Shown here: one piece after another, positions 1-13,100 of the stretch
How the letters are laid out: each line of letters starts with the position of its first letter
Numbering within the stretch: position 1 is the stretch's first letter
Source: Coffea arabica
Taxonomy: Eukaryota > Streptophyta > Magnoliopsida > Gentianales > Rubiaceae
Length of the DNA stretch: 64,000 bases
Assembly (NCBI RefSeq): GCF_036785885.1
Contig: NC_092312.1
Location: forward strand, 16,634,001-16,698,000
Direction of reading: 5' to 3'
Notes under the pieces: model-generated
The model's input: only the letters and a program-made list of their open reading frames with translations
What the model was told of the DNA's origin: nothing
Databases searched by the model: none
Program-made: the position numbers and the translations under genes

Positions 1-418
1 CCCATCATTTTATAGCGAATCCCAAGTTTCTTGATAGTTTTCTCACTTTTGCGTGACAAAGGTTTGTTTCAGTCAAGATGCATATTTCCTTTGAATTTAA
101 AACTCTTGTGAGTGAATGTTACTGTCTGAAAATGTAATTGACTTTGATTAATGAACATTGCATCTAGGTGGAAAATTAACTGGACACCCTCCACGTCTAA
201 CATGGTAGAACGACCATGTAGCTAGACCTTTAGCTTGTGTCTTAATGTCGAAAGCTGAATCTATTACTTTAAGCTTTTAAATTTGCATTAGTGGTTGATG
301 AATGCATCTTCATTTGCTTAATCAGACAAAAGGTATCTGGTAAATGCTCAGTATGTTATGCTTGATGCCCCATTAGGCAAATATCCAGGAGTTCTGATTT
401 TTATTTATTTACACTCAG
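1..418 (+). other. Intron of the DeSI-like gene (5' side outside window)
   Basis: No coding exon is visible here. The missing N-terminal exons of the PPPDE protein are not found, so they should lie before position 1. The stretch ends with a pyrimidine-rich tract and an AG acceptor at 417-418, directly before the first exon seen. Confidence 0.55.
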
Positions 419-1463
419 TGCATGGTGTTGAATATGCTTTTGGAGCCCATGACTATCCAACAAGTGGTGTCTTTGAGGTTGAACCTCGCCAATGCCCTGG
501 ATTTAAGTTTAGAAAGTCTATTCTCATAGGGACAACCTATATGGATCCCGTCCAGGTTAGAGAGTTCATTGAGCAGCAATCTGCATATTACAGCGGTGAT
601 ACGTATCAGTTGGTTAGAAAGAACTGCAATCATTTCTGTGAGGATATATGTTACAGATTGACGGGGAATCGCATACCAAAATGGGTGAATCGGCTGGCAA
701 GAATAGGTATTGTCAGAGCTTATTTCATTTTTACTGTTTGATATTTCTCTTATATGTAGCATTTCAATTACACGCTTGAGGTTTTGGATGTTCCTGTCAG
801 TTTACCGTTCAGTAGATATTTAATCTCAAGGATAGTCTCTCTTGCATTCCCATTGCTTTTTCGTCCAATTTTATATATTAAGAATATCACTTTATGTTTC
901 TCTCGAAAATGGGGATTAGGCTAGCCCAAGCGAACGTGCACTACCATAATACCTCATGTTTGGACCCAAAAACAGCTCTGAGAGTCTGCAAAATTTGCAG
1001 AATTTCGTTTTTTTCCTTAAAAATCAATTGTGAAACTGGGTAGAATGCTTTTGGATTCTGATTGAAAATTCTTAATTGTGCGTCTCTCTCTAAGAATCTA
1101 ACCTTATGACTACTTACCTCTCGACTTTTGACCCCAAAAAAAAAAAAAGACTACTTGCGTCTGAGTAGAAGATATGACTTACCTAACGTTCTTTACTTTC
1201 TCCTCCCTGTAGGGTCAATTTGCAATTGCATACTTCCTGAATCCCTGAGAGCTTCTACTGTGCGGCATGATGCAAATTTTCAAGGCTGTGACAGCGAGAA
1301 AAAGAAACTGAGGAGCTCTTTTGGCTGCCTGTCTTCAATTTCCTTGCGTCAGAAGGAGAGAGAAGTATCAATATCGTCGTTGTTCTTACATTCTCATTAC
1401 AAAGGCTGCTTGACCCCATGGGAGCCAAAAATTTCTAAAAGTGGTTCTTTAAAGGATGGATAA
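419..1463 (+). CDS. DeSI-like / PPPDE-domain thiol protease, 5'-partial, last two exons
   Basis: Exons 419-706 and 1213-1463 are joined in phase; the intron at 707-1212 is GT-AG. The translated segment starts inside the PPPDE (DUF862) domain. It shows VHGVEYAFG, which carries the expected catalytic His, and KNCNHFCED, which carries the expected catalytic Cys. The conserved RIPKWVNRLARIG then runs across the splice into CNCILPESL. This matches the plant deSI-like At4g17486 group. The family removes SUMO or ubiquitin-type modifiers in animals; the plant substrates are poorly known. The tail after the domain is Ser/Lys-rich and ends at a TAA. The start codon and first exons lie upstream of the window. 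Family assignment is firm; substrate specificity is not. Confidence 0.9.
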
Positions 1464-3250
1464 CAACTCCTCTTTAGTTGATTCTTTCACGCTTACTAAA
1501 TTCTCGCGTGTTTATCGCTAGTGGGTTCTCCTTTTTGGTCCAGATGCTTTTGGAGGTCAAAAGCAAGCTTTGCTTTTTGGTGACGCACAATGCTTGTCCT
1601 TCGGTCTTTTTGGCTTGTATATTAGGGCATTCCATGTAGTCTCTAGAAGATTATATGCCAGTTGAATGGCATTTCAGGGATGAGATCACATTTCTTGGTT
1701 GTAAAAGCCAGCAAAAATGTGGCTGCATTGATGTCCAAGCACAATTTATCTGTCTCGGGCATCATCCTCTTCACTTTTCGTGGAGACCCAACAGCATGGC
1801 TCCAGGGCTCTTGTAGTCGTGTGATCACAGGATCATTCTGCTCTTGATCCGTTTGCAACACATTGTTTTGTTACCAGAGTGGTTAAAGAAACGATTTTTC
1901 CGTAGTTAAGCTACATCTCCTATGGCAATAGAAGTGAGGGGCAGCTGACTAGTTGAGGTAAGGCAGGATGGGTTTGGAAAAAGTCCATCAAGCTCAGGTC
2001 TGGCTGATACATTGAGGGGAAGATGAATCGCACATTGTTATTCTGGAGCAAAACTGGCCAAGATTGCCTGCCCACCCTATTCTTTCTACCCTAAGGTGTT
2101 TTAACTGCAGTCTCCCCCGATTTCTCGCTCGCTCTTCTCCTTGTCATCCCAAACAGGAACCGCAGCTCTAGTCTGCTAAGTCTGATAGATTTACTACTCA
2201 ACGGCCTCTTGATGAGTTGATCCAACAAATCCCATGAACATGTAGGTTCTGTTTTCTTCGAATGGACATGGCCCTTTGGAAATGTTTCTTTAAAAAAAAA
2301 AAAAAAAAAAAAAATCTTTTCGTGGTGGCTGAGATTCTGGGATTACAGAGACAAATGCATGCTAATGCAGTTTAAATAGAAAATATTATGAATCGATCAC
2401 GCTTCTTGTAAAATTGACCAACGATATTTACAAATAATAATGTGAGCTAACAAAAAATAAATAAACTAGAAAATAAGTAGAATCGAGGCAAGGCAATTAG
2501 AGAGGAGAATGTAAGTTAACATTTCTCATTTTATTCAGACATTTGACCATATCCAAATAAAGCTATACTTAATATCATAGGTACGTGAATCTAACATTAA
2601 TTGTAAGAAGAAGTTAAAAAAAAGTTACTTTTGGAGTGTCATAACAAGTACTTATGGGAGAGGTAAATATATGTTGAAGACGTGAACAGACATCAACATT
2701 TCTTTAATTTCATAACAGGAATGAGTTTCCATACTATTGAATATGATATCTCCGGTATGGTTTTGTAATTTCATAACTTTACCCTAGTGGTAAAATTTAA
2801 ATATCCGGTTACTAAATGAAGTAAAGTACTAGTACTACTGTTTCTCTTCTACCAACACCAAAAAAAAGAAAAAAAAAAAAGGGAGAAAAGGTACAGCCAT
2901 AATTTGAATTTGTGACAAAGAAAAGTGTTTGACGACCTGACAGTCCCTGAGTGGTTGACCATGACTGCCAGCGAAGCTCTCGGTGACGGCAGTGACAGAT
3001 TCGAATCATCAATGCGATTAGCTAATTTACAGTTTCACACATTCCTCCTAATAATAAACAACTAATGCTAACTCGAAACGGTCCCACTCCATCCCATCAT
3101 TCGCATGTCCAACTCTTCCATTTCGAATTCTGTCGAAAACTCGTACCATTTGTAATCTTGATTGATCCGTATTTGTCATAAAATTTCGGTCTTGGGCAGT
3201 TAAAATCGAGGGGTTCGATTATTTTTTTGATTGATGGTATAGTTTATAGC
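1464..3250. other. Intergenic: DeSI-like 3' UTR side and FQR1-like promoter/leader
   Basis: No gene is recognised. The first few hundred bases are probably the 3' UTR of the DeSI-like gene. A poly-A run lies at about 2291-2315. The last about 250 bases should hold the leader of the quinone reductase gene. No convincing TATA box is seen. A short stretch at 2945-3010 looks faintly tRNA-like (see rejected items). Confidence 0.5.
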
Positions 3251-5859
3251 ATGGGTAAAGGAGGAGGGTGTTTGCCAAGCAAAAACAGGCAACCTTTGGT
3301 TGCGTCTGAACAGGACGAGCCCACCAATCCAGTTGGCGACGAGTCAGTCTCGGTCACAATCGAGGGCCAAAGCCGCACCACTGATGCAGCAGCAGCTCAG
3401 TTCCAAGATGGAGTTTTGCAAAGAACTCTGACCAAGAAATTGAGGATTTTCATTGTGTTTTATTCCATGTATGGACACGTGGAAAGTTTAGCAAGAAGGA
3501 TGAAGAAAGGGGTTGATGGGATTGACGGAGTTGAAGGGGTGTTGTATAGAGTTGCTGAAACTCTGGAAACAGAGGTTTTGGAGCAGATGAAGGTGCCCGC
3601 AAGAGATGATGGGATTCCACTGATCTCTGTGGAGGAATTGGTGGAGGCTGACGGATTGTTGTTTGGGTTTCCTACGCGGTATGGATGTATGGCTGCACAA
3701 ATGAAGGCATTCTTTGACTCAACTGGGAAGTTGTGGACCGAGCAGAGGCTTGCTGGGGTGCCTGCGGGATTCTTTGTTAGTACTGGTACCCAAGGAGGTG
3801 GACAAGAGACTACCGCGTAAGTGTAATTCTGTTTTCACTCTTTTTTTTTTTTGGGGGTATTGACCGGTTCAGTTGCAAAGTGATTTTCATGGATTCCAAG
3901 ATATATCATATGACATCTATGATATTATAACTAGTCAAGCAGTTTTTTCTAGTATTCTTTGGCTGGGTTGTATATAATCTGAATGAACAATTGTAGCTGT
4001 GGTTGGTTGAAAAGCAAGACCAACTCATCTTAGCTGCTTTACCCTTAGAAACTTGACGTCACATTAGGATTACATCCTAGTTTGGTAAATTGATCTTTGA
4101 ACTGCTTAGGAATGTTGATATCTGGAGATTATTTCGGAATCTCAGCTACACGAACTTCATGCCAACACTTAAACAGGTTTTCATCAGAGTTTCATTGGAC
4201 CTGTCAAAACGATCCTCTGACACTGCTCCAGAATCTACTTATTCCTTTATCTGATTATGCTCTTGGCTTTGTCCATGTGCATATCTAATTATTGATCTAC
4301 AATAATGCTTATCTATCTATGAATTTTGCTCAAATAGGATGAGGTTTTCTTAACTGCAGTTTTTAGTTCTTTTGTGAATTATGTCTTAGATACATCTGCA
4401 TGCTCAGATTGGTGCGAGACGAACAGTCCTCCTTTCTTCGACTTGCATCTTGTTAAAGCACCAGGCCTCTGTCCTATATATGTTTATAAGGTGTAGAACG
4501 TTAACAGACTAATAGAACGTCCTCATAATTATTGGGAATATCTGGTTGAGCTCCTATTTGAATCATGGCTTGGTGATATATAAGGTCCCTTGGTTTGAAT
4601 GGCAAGGGTTTTCTTCAGGTGACTGAAGCAAGATACAGATGACAACATCTGCAAATTGAGATTGATAGCCAAGTAACAGGGCTTTTATTCTTGGCTATTA
4701 TGCTTAACGGGGTGTTCATTTGTATATACTTGTTTGAAATGCTTCTGCTTTTAAACATCAACTTTCCTGGTCTTCCAGTAACTGTTCCCATCTCATTTAC
4801 TGATCTTTGCAAAGTTTCACTACCAACATCTCTCTCTCTCTCTGATCCTTTTTGCCTATTTCAGAACCCTCTGGCACCTCAAAAACCACCAGAGACAATG
4901 TGCATGAGGTTTATTTCAGTGTCTACTTTAGAGTACAAACTCTATACGGAGACAGCTTTAAGTTTTAGTTGTAGCAAGTCTCAGTCTTGATCTTTCAGGA
5001 CTGCCACCATTGTTCTTCATTGGCAGTAATAGCCACTAAGTCTTTTCATAAATCTGTGCGATGAAGGGTATGGTATCTAGCCATCTAAAGAAAAGAAGGC
5101 TATGAAGGGTTTCTGTTTCATTGGTTGTACTTTAATTGCATGATATTTGGTTAAGGGTGGCTCAATTTTACTGCTCGAGCTTGACCAATCCTCCAGTTCA
5201 GTCTTTATAGTTTTATACAACCTGCTGCATATGCCTTTTCTCCACGAATCCCAGTTTCCAAGGGTAGGATGGTTAATCGTTTTCTGAAGAAGGGGAAGGG
5301 GTTGTTCTGAGTTAAGCTAAATCGCAGGAGAAGTTATTACAATGATGCTGTGCCTCTAGGCTGGGGACCAGAAAAGTGGTGCGAAAAGGCTAGAGAAGTT
5401 TTTTCTTAATGACAAAATTCTATCTGTTGACCCCTTGCTTTTGTCTCTCTTGAATTCCAGGTTGTTTACTCTACCTCCCTACCTGCTTAACCCCCTAGAG
5501 AAAGGGATGGGTATATTCTTGCTGTCCTCAGTGAATGAGTCCAGAGTTGCCTTTTTTTACAATAAATGCTGGTTATTTACTGCATTTTATTTTACAGGTG
5601 GACAGCAATTACCCAGTTAGTCCACCACGGTATGATCTACGTTCCAATAGGATACACATTTGGAGCAGGAATGTTTAAGATGGACGCCCTGAGAGGAGGT
5701 TCCCCTTATGGAGCAGGAGTCTTCTCAGGGGACGGCACAAGGGAACCCAGTGAAGCAGAGCTCGCACTGGCGGAGCACCAGGGAAAGTACATGGCATTGA
5801 TGGTGAGGAGGTTTGCGGTGCCTCATTCCTTCCCAAATGATCATAAAGACGGTAGCTAG
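3251..5859 (+). CDS. NAD(P)H:quinone oxidoreductase, FQR1-like / WrbA family
   Basis: Two exons, 3251-3816 and 5598-5859, give 275 residues; the 1781-bp intron is GT-AG. The start is the first ATG in frame. It gives MGKGGGC, the same N-terminus as Arabidopsis At4g36750. Residues 1-63 are a low-complexity linker and the flavodoxin-like fold runs from about 64 to 265. Visible signatures are the FMN phosphate loop YSMYGHVESLA (71-81), FPTRYG (140-145) and STGTQGGGQET (177-187). The family reduces quinones by two electrons using NAD(P)H and FMN, protecting against redox cycling. Gly2 and Cys7 make N-myristoylation plus palmitoylation plausible, so plasma-membrane attachment is inferred. Very strong family match. 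Confidence 0.95.
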
Positions 5860-6003
5860 CCCCTGCAGAACCCTTTATTGGTTGTGTCATGCTATTGTAT
5901 ATTGTAATTCCATTTTTTTTTTTTTGCTAGGTATATTTGCATTTTTGTCTATTGTACGTTGCAGCATCTGCTGTGATTGTTTTCTGGAAATTGTAACGAT
6001 AAT

Positions 6004-6009
6004 AATAAA
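6004..6009 (+). terminator. Putative poly(A) signal of the FQR1-like gene
   Basis: An AATAAA hexamer lies about 145 bases after the TAG stop, in a U-rich context. The distance is normal for a plant 3' UTR. Plant signals are degenerate, so this is only a candidate. Confidence 0.35.
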
Positions 6010-6401
6010 AGTAATGGCTTGTTATCGTTCTTTACTCAAGAAGTTTTTCTTAGTCATTGCCTCCGCACCATTTTGCTTATTGAGACTTGGCATTTTTTTT
6101 CTTTTCTTTTACGTCATGAATTTGAGATGTGGATTTCTGCTGCTTCTGCAATAACTTGCTCAGCGTTTCGAGTACTACCATTTTCGAGTTTTACAACCCT
6201 CAGTGAGAAAAAATTTGAGGCAGAAACATTTTTCTGGTGAAGCCTACTCCGCGAATATGTTTTACTGACTTCAAATCCAAAGACGAAAAAATGGCTAACA
6301 TGCAATGCATTTCAAACAAATATATAATCATGATTGGAGTTTCAATGATCATAAAACTCTGAAATATATAATTTTGCTTCTTTGATTAGAGTCTCTCAAC
6401 T

Positions 6402-6747
6402 TAGGGTGCAAATGAGTCAAGTCGAGTTAAACTTTAGCCTAATCGAGCCGAGCCTCCAATTAATTTTGTGAAATTCGAATTCGAATTCGATTTCGACGAG
6501 TTCAAGCTTAAAAAATAAAAAATAATTATTATTTTATTTTTAAACAATAATTATTATTTTATTTTTAAAAATGAAATAATAATTATTGTATTTTTAAAAA
6601 TAAATAAATAATAATTTTTTAATAAATAATAAAATATTATAAAAATATATATAATTTTACTATTAAAATAAAACAAATATATATAATCGAGTTCGCGAGC
6701 TTTATAAATTCGAATTCGAGCGAGCGGCTCGATTCGTGTACAGCCTA
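6402..6747. mobile_element. hAT-type MITE, about 346 bp
   Basis: The ends are inverted (left TAGGGTGCAAATGAG; right, reversed, TAGGCTGTACACGAA) with GCTCGA/CGAATTCGA-rich arms and an AT-only centre. The flanks are TCTCAACT and TCTCAACG, an 8-bp target duplication with one mismatch. TAGGG-type ends with 8-bp duplications are typical of hAT derivatives. No ORF is present, so the element is non-autonomous. It sits between the FQR1-like and OST48 genes. Confidence 0.7.
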
Positions 6748-7165
6748 TCTCAACGATGATAAAGCATGTTTATAATGCACCTCACTTCAGCTTGAATTTG
6801 GGTACGCTCACACTAATGAGTTATAGATTAGAAACTCATCCAATTGTATTCAAATGACTGGATTAATTGTATGGTTTGGAACCTTTCCTCAAAAAAGAAA
6901 ATTACAAAATTTGTGTTTGCACGTACATTTTAGTTTATTACAGCAGGCTCAAAGTGCTGCAAATGGGGGCACTTTAGTAAATTTGGAAACATGCTCAGCT
7001 GGTGGCGGTGGCGCTGCTGTTTTGCCACTACAACGGAAGGAGGAGGAATTTTCCCATAGAATGAGAAAGAGTCTGCGGAAGACTGGAAGCTCTGAACTTG
7101 AGCAGAGCTGAGTGTAGTCTCCGATATTCATGGTTGTTATAACTTATAACAACCACAATAATAAT
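6748..7165 (+). promoter_or_regulatory. Upstream region and leader of the OST48 gene
   Basis: About 420 bases between the MITE and the OST48 start. No clear TATA box is seen. A short palindrome (GGTTGTTATAAC/TTATAACAACC) lies at about 7132-7155 just before the start, and an in-frame ATG occurs at 7130 (see the OST48 entry). Confidence 0.3.
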
Positions 7166-10100
7166 ATGTCGCTCGTTTTTAGAATAATAGTTCTGCTCGG
7201 CATTGCAATTCCATTTCTGGCGATTCTCTGCCACTCGTTCTCCCCAGAAAACCCCACCGATCGCCGGGTTTTGGTTTTGGTCGATGACTTAGCGATTAAA
7301 TCCTCCCACTCTCTTTACTTTAAATCTCTTGAGAACCGAGGGTTCCAACTGGACTTCAAACTCGCCGGTGACCCCAAGATCGCTTTACACAGATATGGCC
7401 AGTACTTATACGACGCGCTCATCCTCTTCTCTCCTTCCATCGAACGTACGGCCTCGTATTATCCCTCCTATCTTCTAATTTAAGAGCCTTTTTCTTTGCG
7501 ATTATATATCATTGTACACGAGGATATTGATTTGAATTCAGTAAGTATCCCGTTAGTTTTCGCGTATGCATTTTTAGACACTGAAGCGGATTGGAAATGC
7601 GCGACGATGGTACTTAACATACCGTTCAGCTCTCTGTTGGTTGGTTCGACTTCTGACGTGTTCTCTAAAGTTACTTGATATTTTGACTCGAGCTACTATG
7701 ATATTGAGTTAACAACTGGAAAAATCAAGCCCCGGGACTATCTAGTGTTTGTTAAGCTTGAAGATTGTGACACACTAAATTTTTTGCTCAGAACTATATG
7801 CGGTTGTGTGAAAAAATTGGTATCACTTGCAAGGATACGGGAGCTTATGCATATTTACTGACATGAATTGACAAGGAATTTTTTTTTTTTTGGTTATTTT
7901 GCTGGTTTCTAGGATCGTATGGCTTTTTCTCTTGCTTTTGTGGATGGATTTTAATCTAGGATTAGGGGTTTTTCCTGAAATGACTTGCCCTTTGCTATTG
8001 CTTCGAGATCAAAGTCTTGACATTGTTCCTATGCTTTTAGGATTTGGTGGGTCAATTAATACCGCTGCAATCATGGATTTTGTTGATGCTGGTCATGACT
8101 TGATTCTTGTGGCTGATGAATCTGCCTCTGATCTGATTCGAGAGGTTGCCACAGAATGTGGAGTCGATTTTGACGAGGTAGTCAAATCTTTTATAACTAC
8201 AGTTGTATAATTCCCATGATTTGCTTATTCTGTTTGACATAGTTGTCCGTGTGTCGGTGATGCGATAAACCAGTTTAAGCAAGTCAGTTAGAGATGAATG
8301 ATATTTCAAATCCTTAAGGAAGCATGACTCAAGTAGTTGTGTTATATGTTTCCCTATCATCCTAGGATCCAGGAGCTGTGGTTATTGACCACATTAACTA
8401 TGCTGTTTCAACTACGGATGGAGATCGTTCTCTAATTGCTGCTGATGATTTCATCAAATCCAGTATCATCTTGGGAAGCAACACTATAGAGGTGAATTAT
8501 AATCTTGTGGTATTCATCTGTTAATTGTGTTGTCATTTAATGATTACTGGTAGTACTTTGTGCTTTCTTCACGTGATTAAGTAGCATTAACTGCCACGAT
8601 TCTTTCGCTTGCAAGCACAGATGTTTAACCTCTATTTTCATGGTACTGTATAGATGTACTGTACTAGTGACTGTCTCTGCTGGATCTCACCAATTTAAAT
8701 GATTCACATTATAAGGGACCTTAAGTATGTTTGCATCCTTTGGTTGTTTATTCAGTCTGAACCTGCAAAATCTTTAATTTTGCACATTGAGGTTTTTTGG
8801 ATATGTATATTGACTTTATGTATTTTTATGGGTGACAAAGCTGCTATTATTCAATTCATAGCCTCTAGAGGTATATAGATACAGCGCTATAAACAAACAG
8901 ATGTTTCTGGCCTTTACTTTTTCTGTTAAATCTACCACAGGCCCCTGTACTTTTTCAAGGTATCGGCCAGATGGTGAATCCTTCCAATGACTTGGTATGC
9001 TGCCCTTGTGTAATTATAAAGTTTAGTAAACATGACAGTGAGATTGTGTAACCAAAGTGATTGTGAGATGAAGAAAAAGCAAACGTGTGGTATTAATGCA
9101 GGTTTTGAAGGTTCTTTCAGCATCTCCCTCAGCATATTCAGCAAATCCAAAATCTAAGTTATCAAATCCTCCGGCAATCTATGGATCTGCCATCTCTTTG
9201 GTTTCAGTCGTGCAGGTACGTTACATCTCTAGGTAACTTCCTCTGTTTCTATGATACATCTGTTGATTTTTCATGGGGCGGAAGGGATGGTTTTGTTGGC
9301 TAGATTTTTTTGATCTCTGGTTGCTGCAGTACTACAAATAATCATATTAGTTGTCTGCACTGCTACATATTATGGAACGCGATATCAAAATGGAACAGAA
9401 GTTAAATGAAATAACCTGAGATGTCAATCATATTGAAGTATGTTGACTGGGTACACTCGAAAATCCAAGTGTATCATTTGGGTATACTTTATCATTTCAA
9501 CTTGGCTTCTCACAGATTTGGATGCTGGTACTAACATTTTATCATCTTGATTTACTTTTTTAGTGCAATCACATACTTGTTCAGCAATAGTTTTCGTCTT
9601 ACACTATTGAGCTAATCCACAGTTGCCATATTTTGGCTGGTTTAAAATGTCTATCCACAAATTTCTGTTGTGAAGTTTTTCTGGTTACCATTCATTTTGG
9701 TTTTCTTGTTCAACTTTATTATTTTCATGTGTTGTATGGGACGATCAATAAAGTACTGATCCAAACTGAATCTATTTTCCCTGTTGGACTGGGTATACTT
9801 CCTTGAGATATGATGCCAATCAAATTGCACTACAAAAGTGAATGCATGGAACTAGGTTTGAAAGTAGTTACTCGTATTTTATCTTCCTAACCTTTATCAT
9901 GACTCTGAAGCCTGTCTAGTTTTTATTGCTACCAGCTGTTGTTCTTAGTTTTAACCCCTTCTTCTTGTCCTAAGACTTCTCTTGTTTTCCCTTGTGGGGT
10001 TTGTATATTAGTTCCTCTTGCTGCTTAAAGCGCTATCAGTTTTATTATGCTTATTTCCACAAGTAGTGTATCAGTTGTTGGCCTCTTGACATCGAACAAT

Positions 10101-13100
10101 CTTCAATCAAACAGGCATTTAAACAAGATAAATCTCAATGAGGACCCAATTAATTGTATTGCAGCCCTCAAATTACCATAAAGACTGAAGATAAGGTGAT
10201 TTTCTAAGTTATCCTTGAGTTGGACTTGCTTTGTACAGAGACAGAAGCTTATCAATGTATCAAATACTCCCATGAAAGTAAGAACCTGAGAATCAAATCC
10301 ATGACACATGACATAGAAAGCATAAAGATGGTGAATAATCTCACAGTGGCTACTTAGGAGAATTATGATTTTAAGAAGTTCAGATGATGGTTGTCTCTTG
10401 AAGAAACACATTGAGAAACTTTGGTGGAGTTTTCAATGTCTTGCAACTAGGACATTCTTTTAAAATTTCCCTAAACCTCATGAAGATGACACAAAAACTG
10501 TATGTAGTATAACATACTTTGTTTCGACCTGATAACCTATCATTATGATTTCTGCCTGATTTTTGTATTTTAGGCCAGAAATAATGCTCGGATATTGATC
10601 TCTGGCTCATTAAAAATGTTCAGCAACCAGTAAGTATTTTTCTTGTTCTGGCTGCAGCTGTATAAGTTGATAATTCTGGTTAATCAAACTTTGTTATTTG
10701 TTCAGATTCTTCAGATATGGGGTACAGAAAGCTGGAAGTCCGACTAAGTAAGTTGGTTATTCTTTTCATTCCTCAATCCACTGCATTGAAATTTATCTAT
10801 TTTATAGTGTATACAAAACTACTTGTTGCTAGACAAAAGTTTCTTTGGAAACCTGAAAATGCTTTAAAAGTTTGAAGTTGTGGTGGACCTTTGATGTATT
10901 TCTGCAATTATTTTTCTGATTTATTGCAGACTTCTAAAAGGAGAAAATGTTTGTGAAATGGAAATGGTAATAAGTTTGTCTATTTTCTTCAATTGTAAGT
11001 AAATGTCCTGACAGCTTCATCTTGTGATACTAGACATGACAAATCTGGAAATGAGCAGTTTTTGACTGAAATTAGCAAATGGGTGTTCCATGAAAGAGGT
11101 CATCTAAAGGTGGGGCATCAAATCTCTGTTTCTTTTGTTTTTGAAAAGTAAATGTAAAGGCTTTCTGACAAGCTACCATGAAAAGCTTAAAAAAAAGGAC
11201 TCCAATCTCAAATGGCATCAGTTTCTTCATCCGTTTGTTATTTTCAATCTATGATGTTTACTGTGCACTTTTTTTTTTTAATTTATAGGCTGTTAATGTA
11301 AGACATCACAGAGTTGGGGAGGTTGATGAACCTTCTATGTACAGGATCAATGATGACCTGGTAAATTTTATTTTCAATTTGTCCAATGCTCCTTTGCAGT
11401 ATGAAAGCTGGGTTTGGAGTGGTTTGCTGACACTTAGATGTATCTGAAGGAATACTCTGTTGAGATCTTTGAGTGGACTGGAGCGAATTGGGAACCATAT
11501 GTAGCAGATGATGTTCAAGTTCAGTTTTACATGATGAGTCCGTATGTTCTGAAGAATTTGTCAACTGATCTGAAGGTACACTCTTGTATTCCAGAGCCAT
11601 TAAAGTCTAGACACTTCATTCACCAATTAAAATGGACATACTTATTGAAGTATTTCCCTCTCTGGGCAGGGTGTACACCATACATCATTCAAAGTACCAG
11701 ATGTTTACGGAGTATTCCAGTTTAAGATTGAGTATCAGAGGCTTGGGTACTCGAGCTTGAGCCTATCAAAGCAGGTTGTCATCCACCTCTTTGTTTACAG
11801 CCTTCAAGTGAAAGCTAGAAGAAGATGAATTATCTCTCTGGACCAAATGCCTTTTACTGCAACTTTTTTTTTTCTTTTCTTTTCTTATACCCTTTAAACT
11901 TGGATATACATTTGGTTTGGTGCATAGGGTCTGCCAGTAATTTGACAATTATTTTTTCTTCTCTTGGTAATGCAGAAGCTCAGTGCTTGTCTTTATCTCA
12001 AACGTGCTATAGTTAATGAAAAGATACTGTGAAAAGCCTTCGTAAGTTTTATAGAGAAAAGTTCATTTTGGGGAGGGTGGGAAAGACTTACAAGGTTCTA
12101 GGCAAACCGTGAGGGAAATTCAATCTTTGTGGGGTTATTTGTCATCTCCTCTAGTTGTTTCATTTTTTATTCTTCACTTTCAAACACAGAGCTGCTTGGA
12201 GCTTTATCTGATATTGATTAGTTGTTTTACAGTCAAACTTAGAAATATTTGCAGTAGAGATTAAATGTTCTAATCAAATTCCAGACTTCACGTCTATTGT
12301 AGTATGATTATATCTGGCCAAGCTTTTTACTTACTTTGAATAGTCAAACAGTTACTTTCATTTTTGTTTCTTCTGCCCTCAGTTTTCCCCAGAAAAAAGA
12401 CATGGACCATGGACCCAAGAATGTATATGGCATTTGCACAGATCTTTCTGCTCGTGTTTACCTTCCAAACATGACTTGAAATTGGATTTCAGTTTCAGTT
12501 TCACCTGAAACTTTAAAACTTACTTTCTGTCATTCACAATTTTACTGGTGTTGCTATGGATCTAGTCAAGCAACTTGTGTTTGTATCAGGTCTTGGTGCT
12601 TGTTCATTTTATTGCTGCTAAAGTTTGCCTTGACTAGTTTACTTCAGGATTTAATTTTTTTTTTCTTCTTTCCATATATCTGGAATGTATTGTTTGCCCC
12701 CACGGTGATATTAATTTTTTGCCAAATATATGTAAACACCGTAAATTTGCTAATTCACTTGGTAAAGGTTGTTCAAAGAGAAAGCATGTAATAAAATAGA
12801 TTTGTCTATTTAGATGTCACAATGATGGGTAAGATTGATTTTTCTAAATCCTATTCTTACATGGAAACTTGAAGTCATAACTGTTCTTTTTTCTCTCTCT
12901 TGTTGGTTCAGTAAAACTAAGAATCATGAGTTGTTGGTCCTTGTTATTAACGTTGGCATTTATTCATTTGTTACTTGTTGCTTGCAGATTCCAGTTCGAC
13001 CTTTCAGACATAATGAATACGAGAGATTCATAACAGCTGCTTTCCCTTACTATGGGGCATCGTTCTCTATGGTACTCTCTCTCTCTCTCTCATCTGTGAA

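Noticed and set aside
2945-3010. tRNA-like words (TGAGTGGTTGACC and AGATTCGAATC)
   Set aside because: The spacing is near that of A and B boxes, but stems do not pair convincingly and no repeat ends were found.
7130-7165. Upstream in-frame ATG of OST48 ([12 protein letters not shown])
   Set aside because: It would put a polar Asn-rich stretch before the signal peptide. Homologues start close to the hydrophobic core. Not excluded, but less likely.
10930-10966. Possible extra OST48 exon (ACTTCTAAAAGG...) with AG and GT borders
   Set aside because: It is 37 bases long and would shift the frame. Joining exon 10706-10747 directly to 11034-11109 gives the conserved [13 protein letters not shown].
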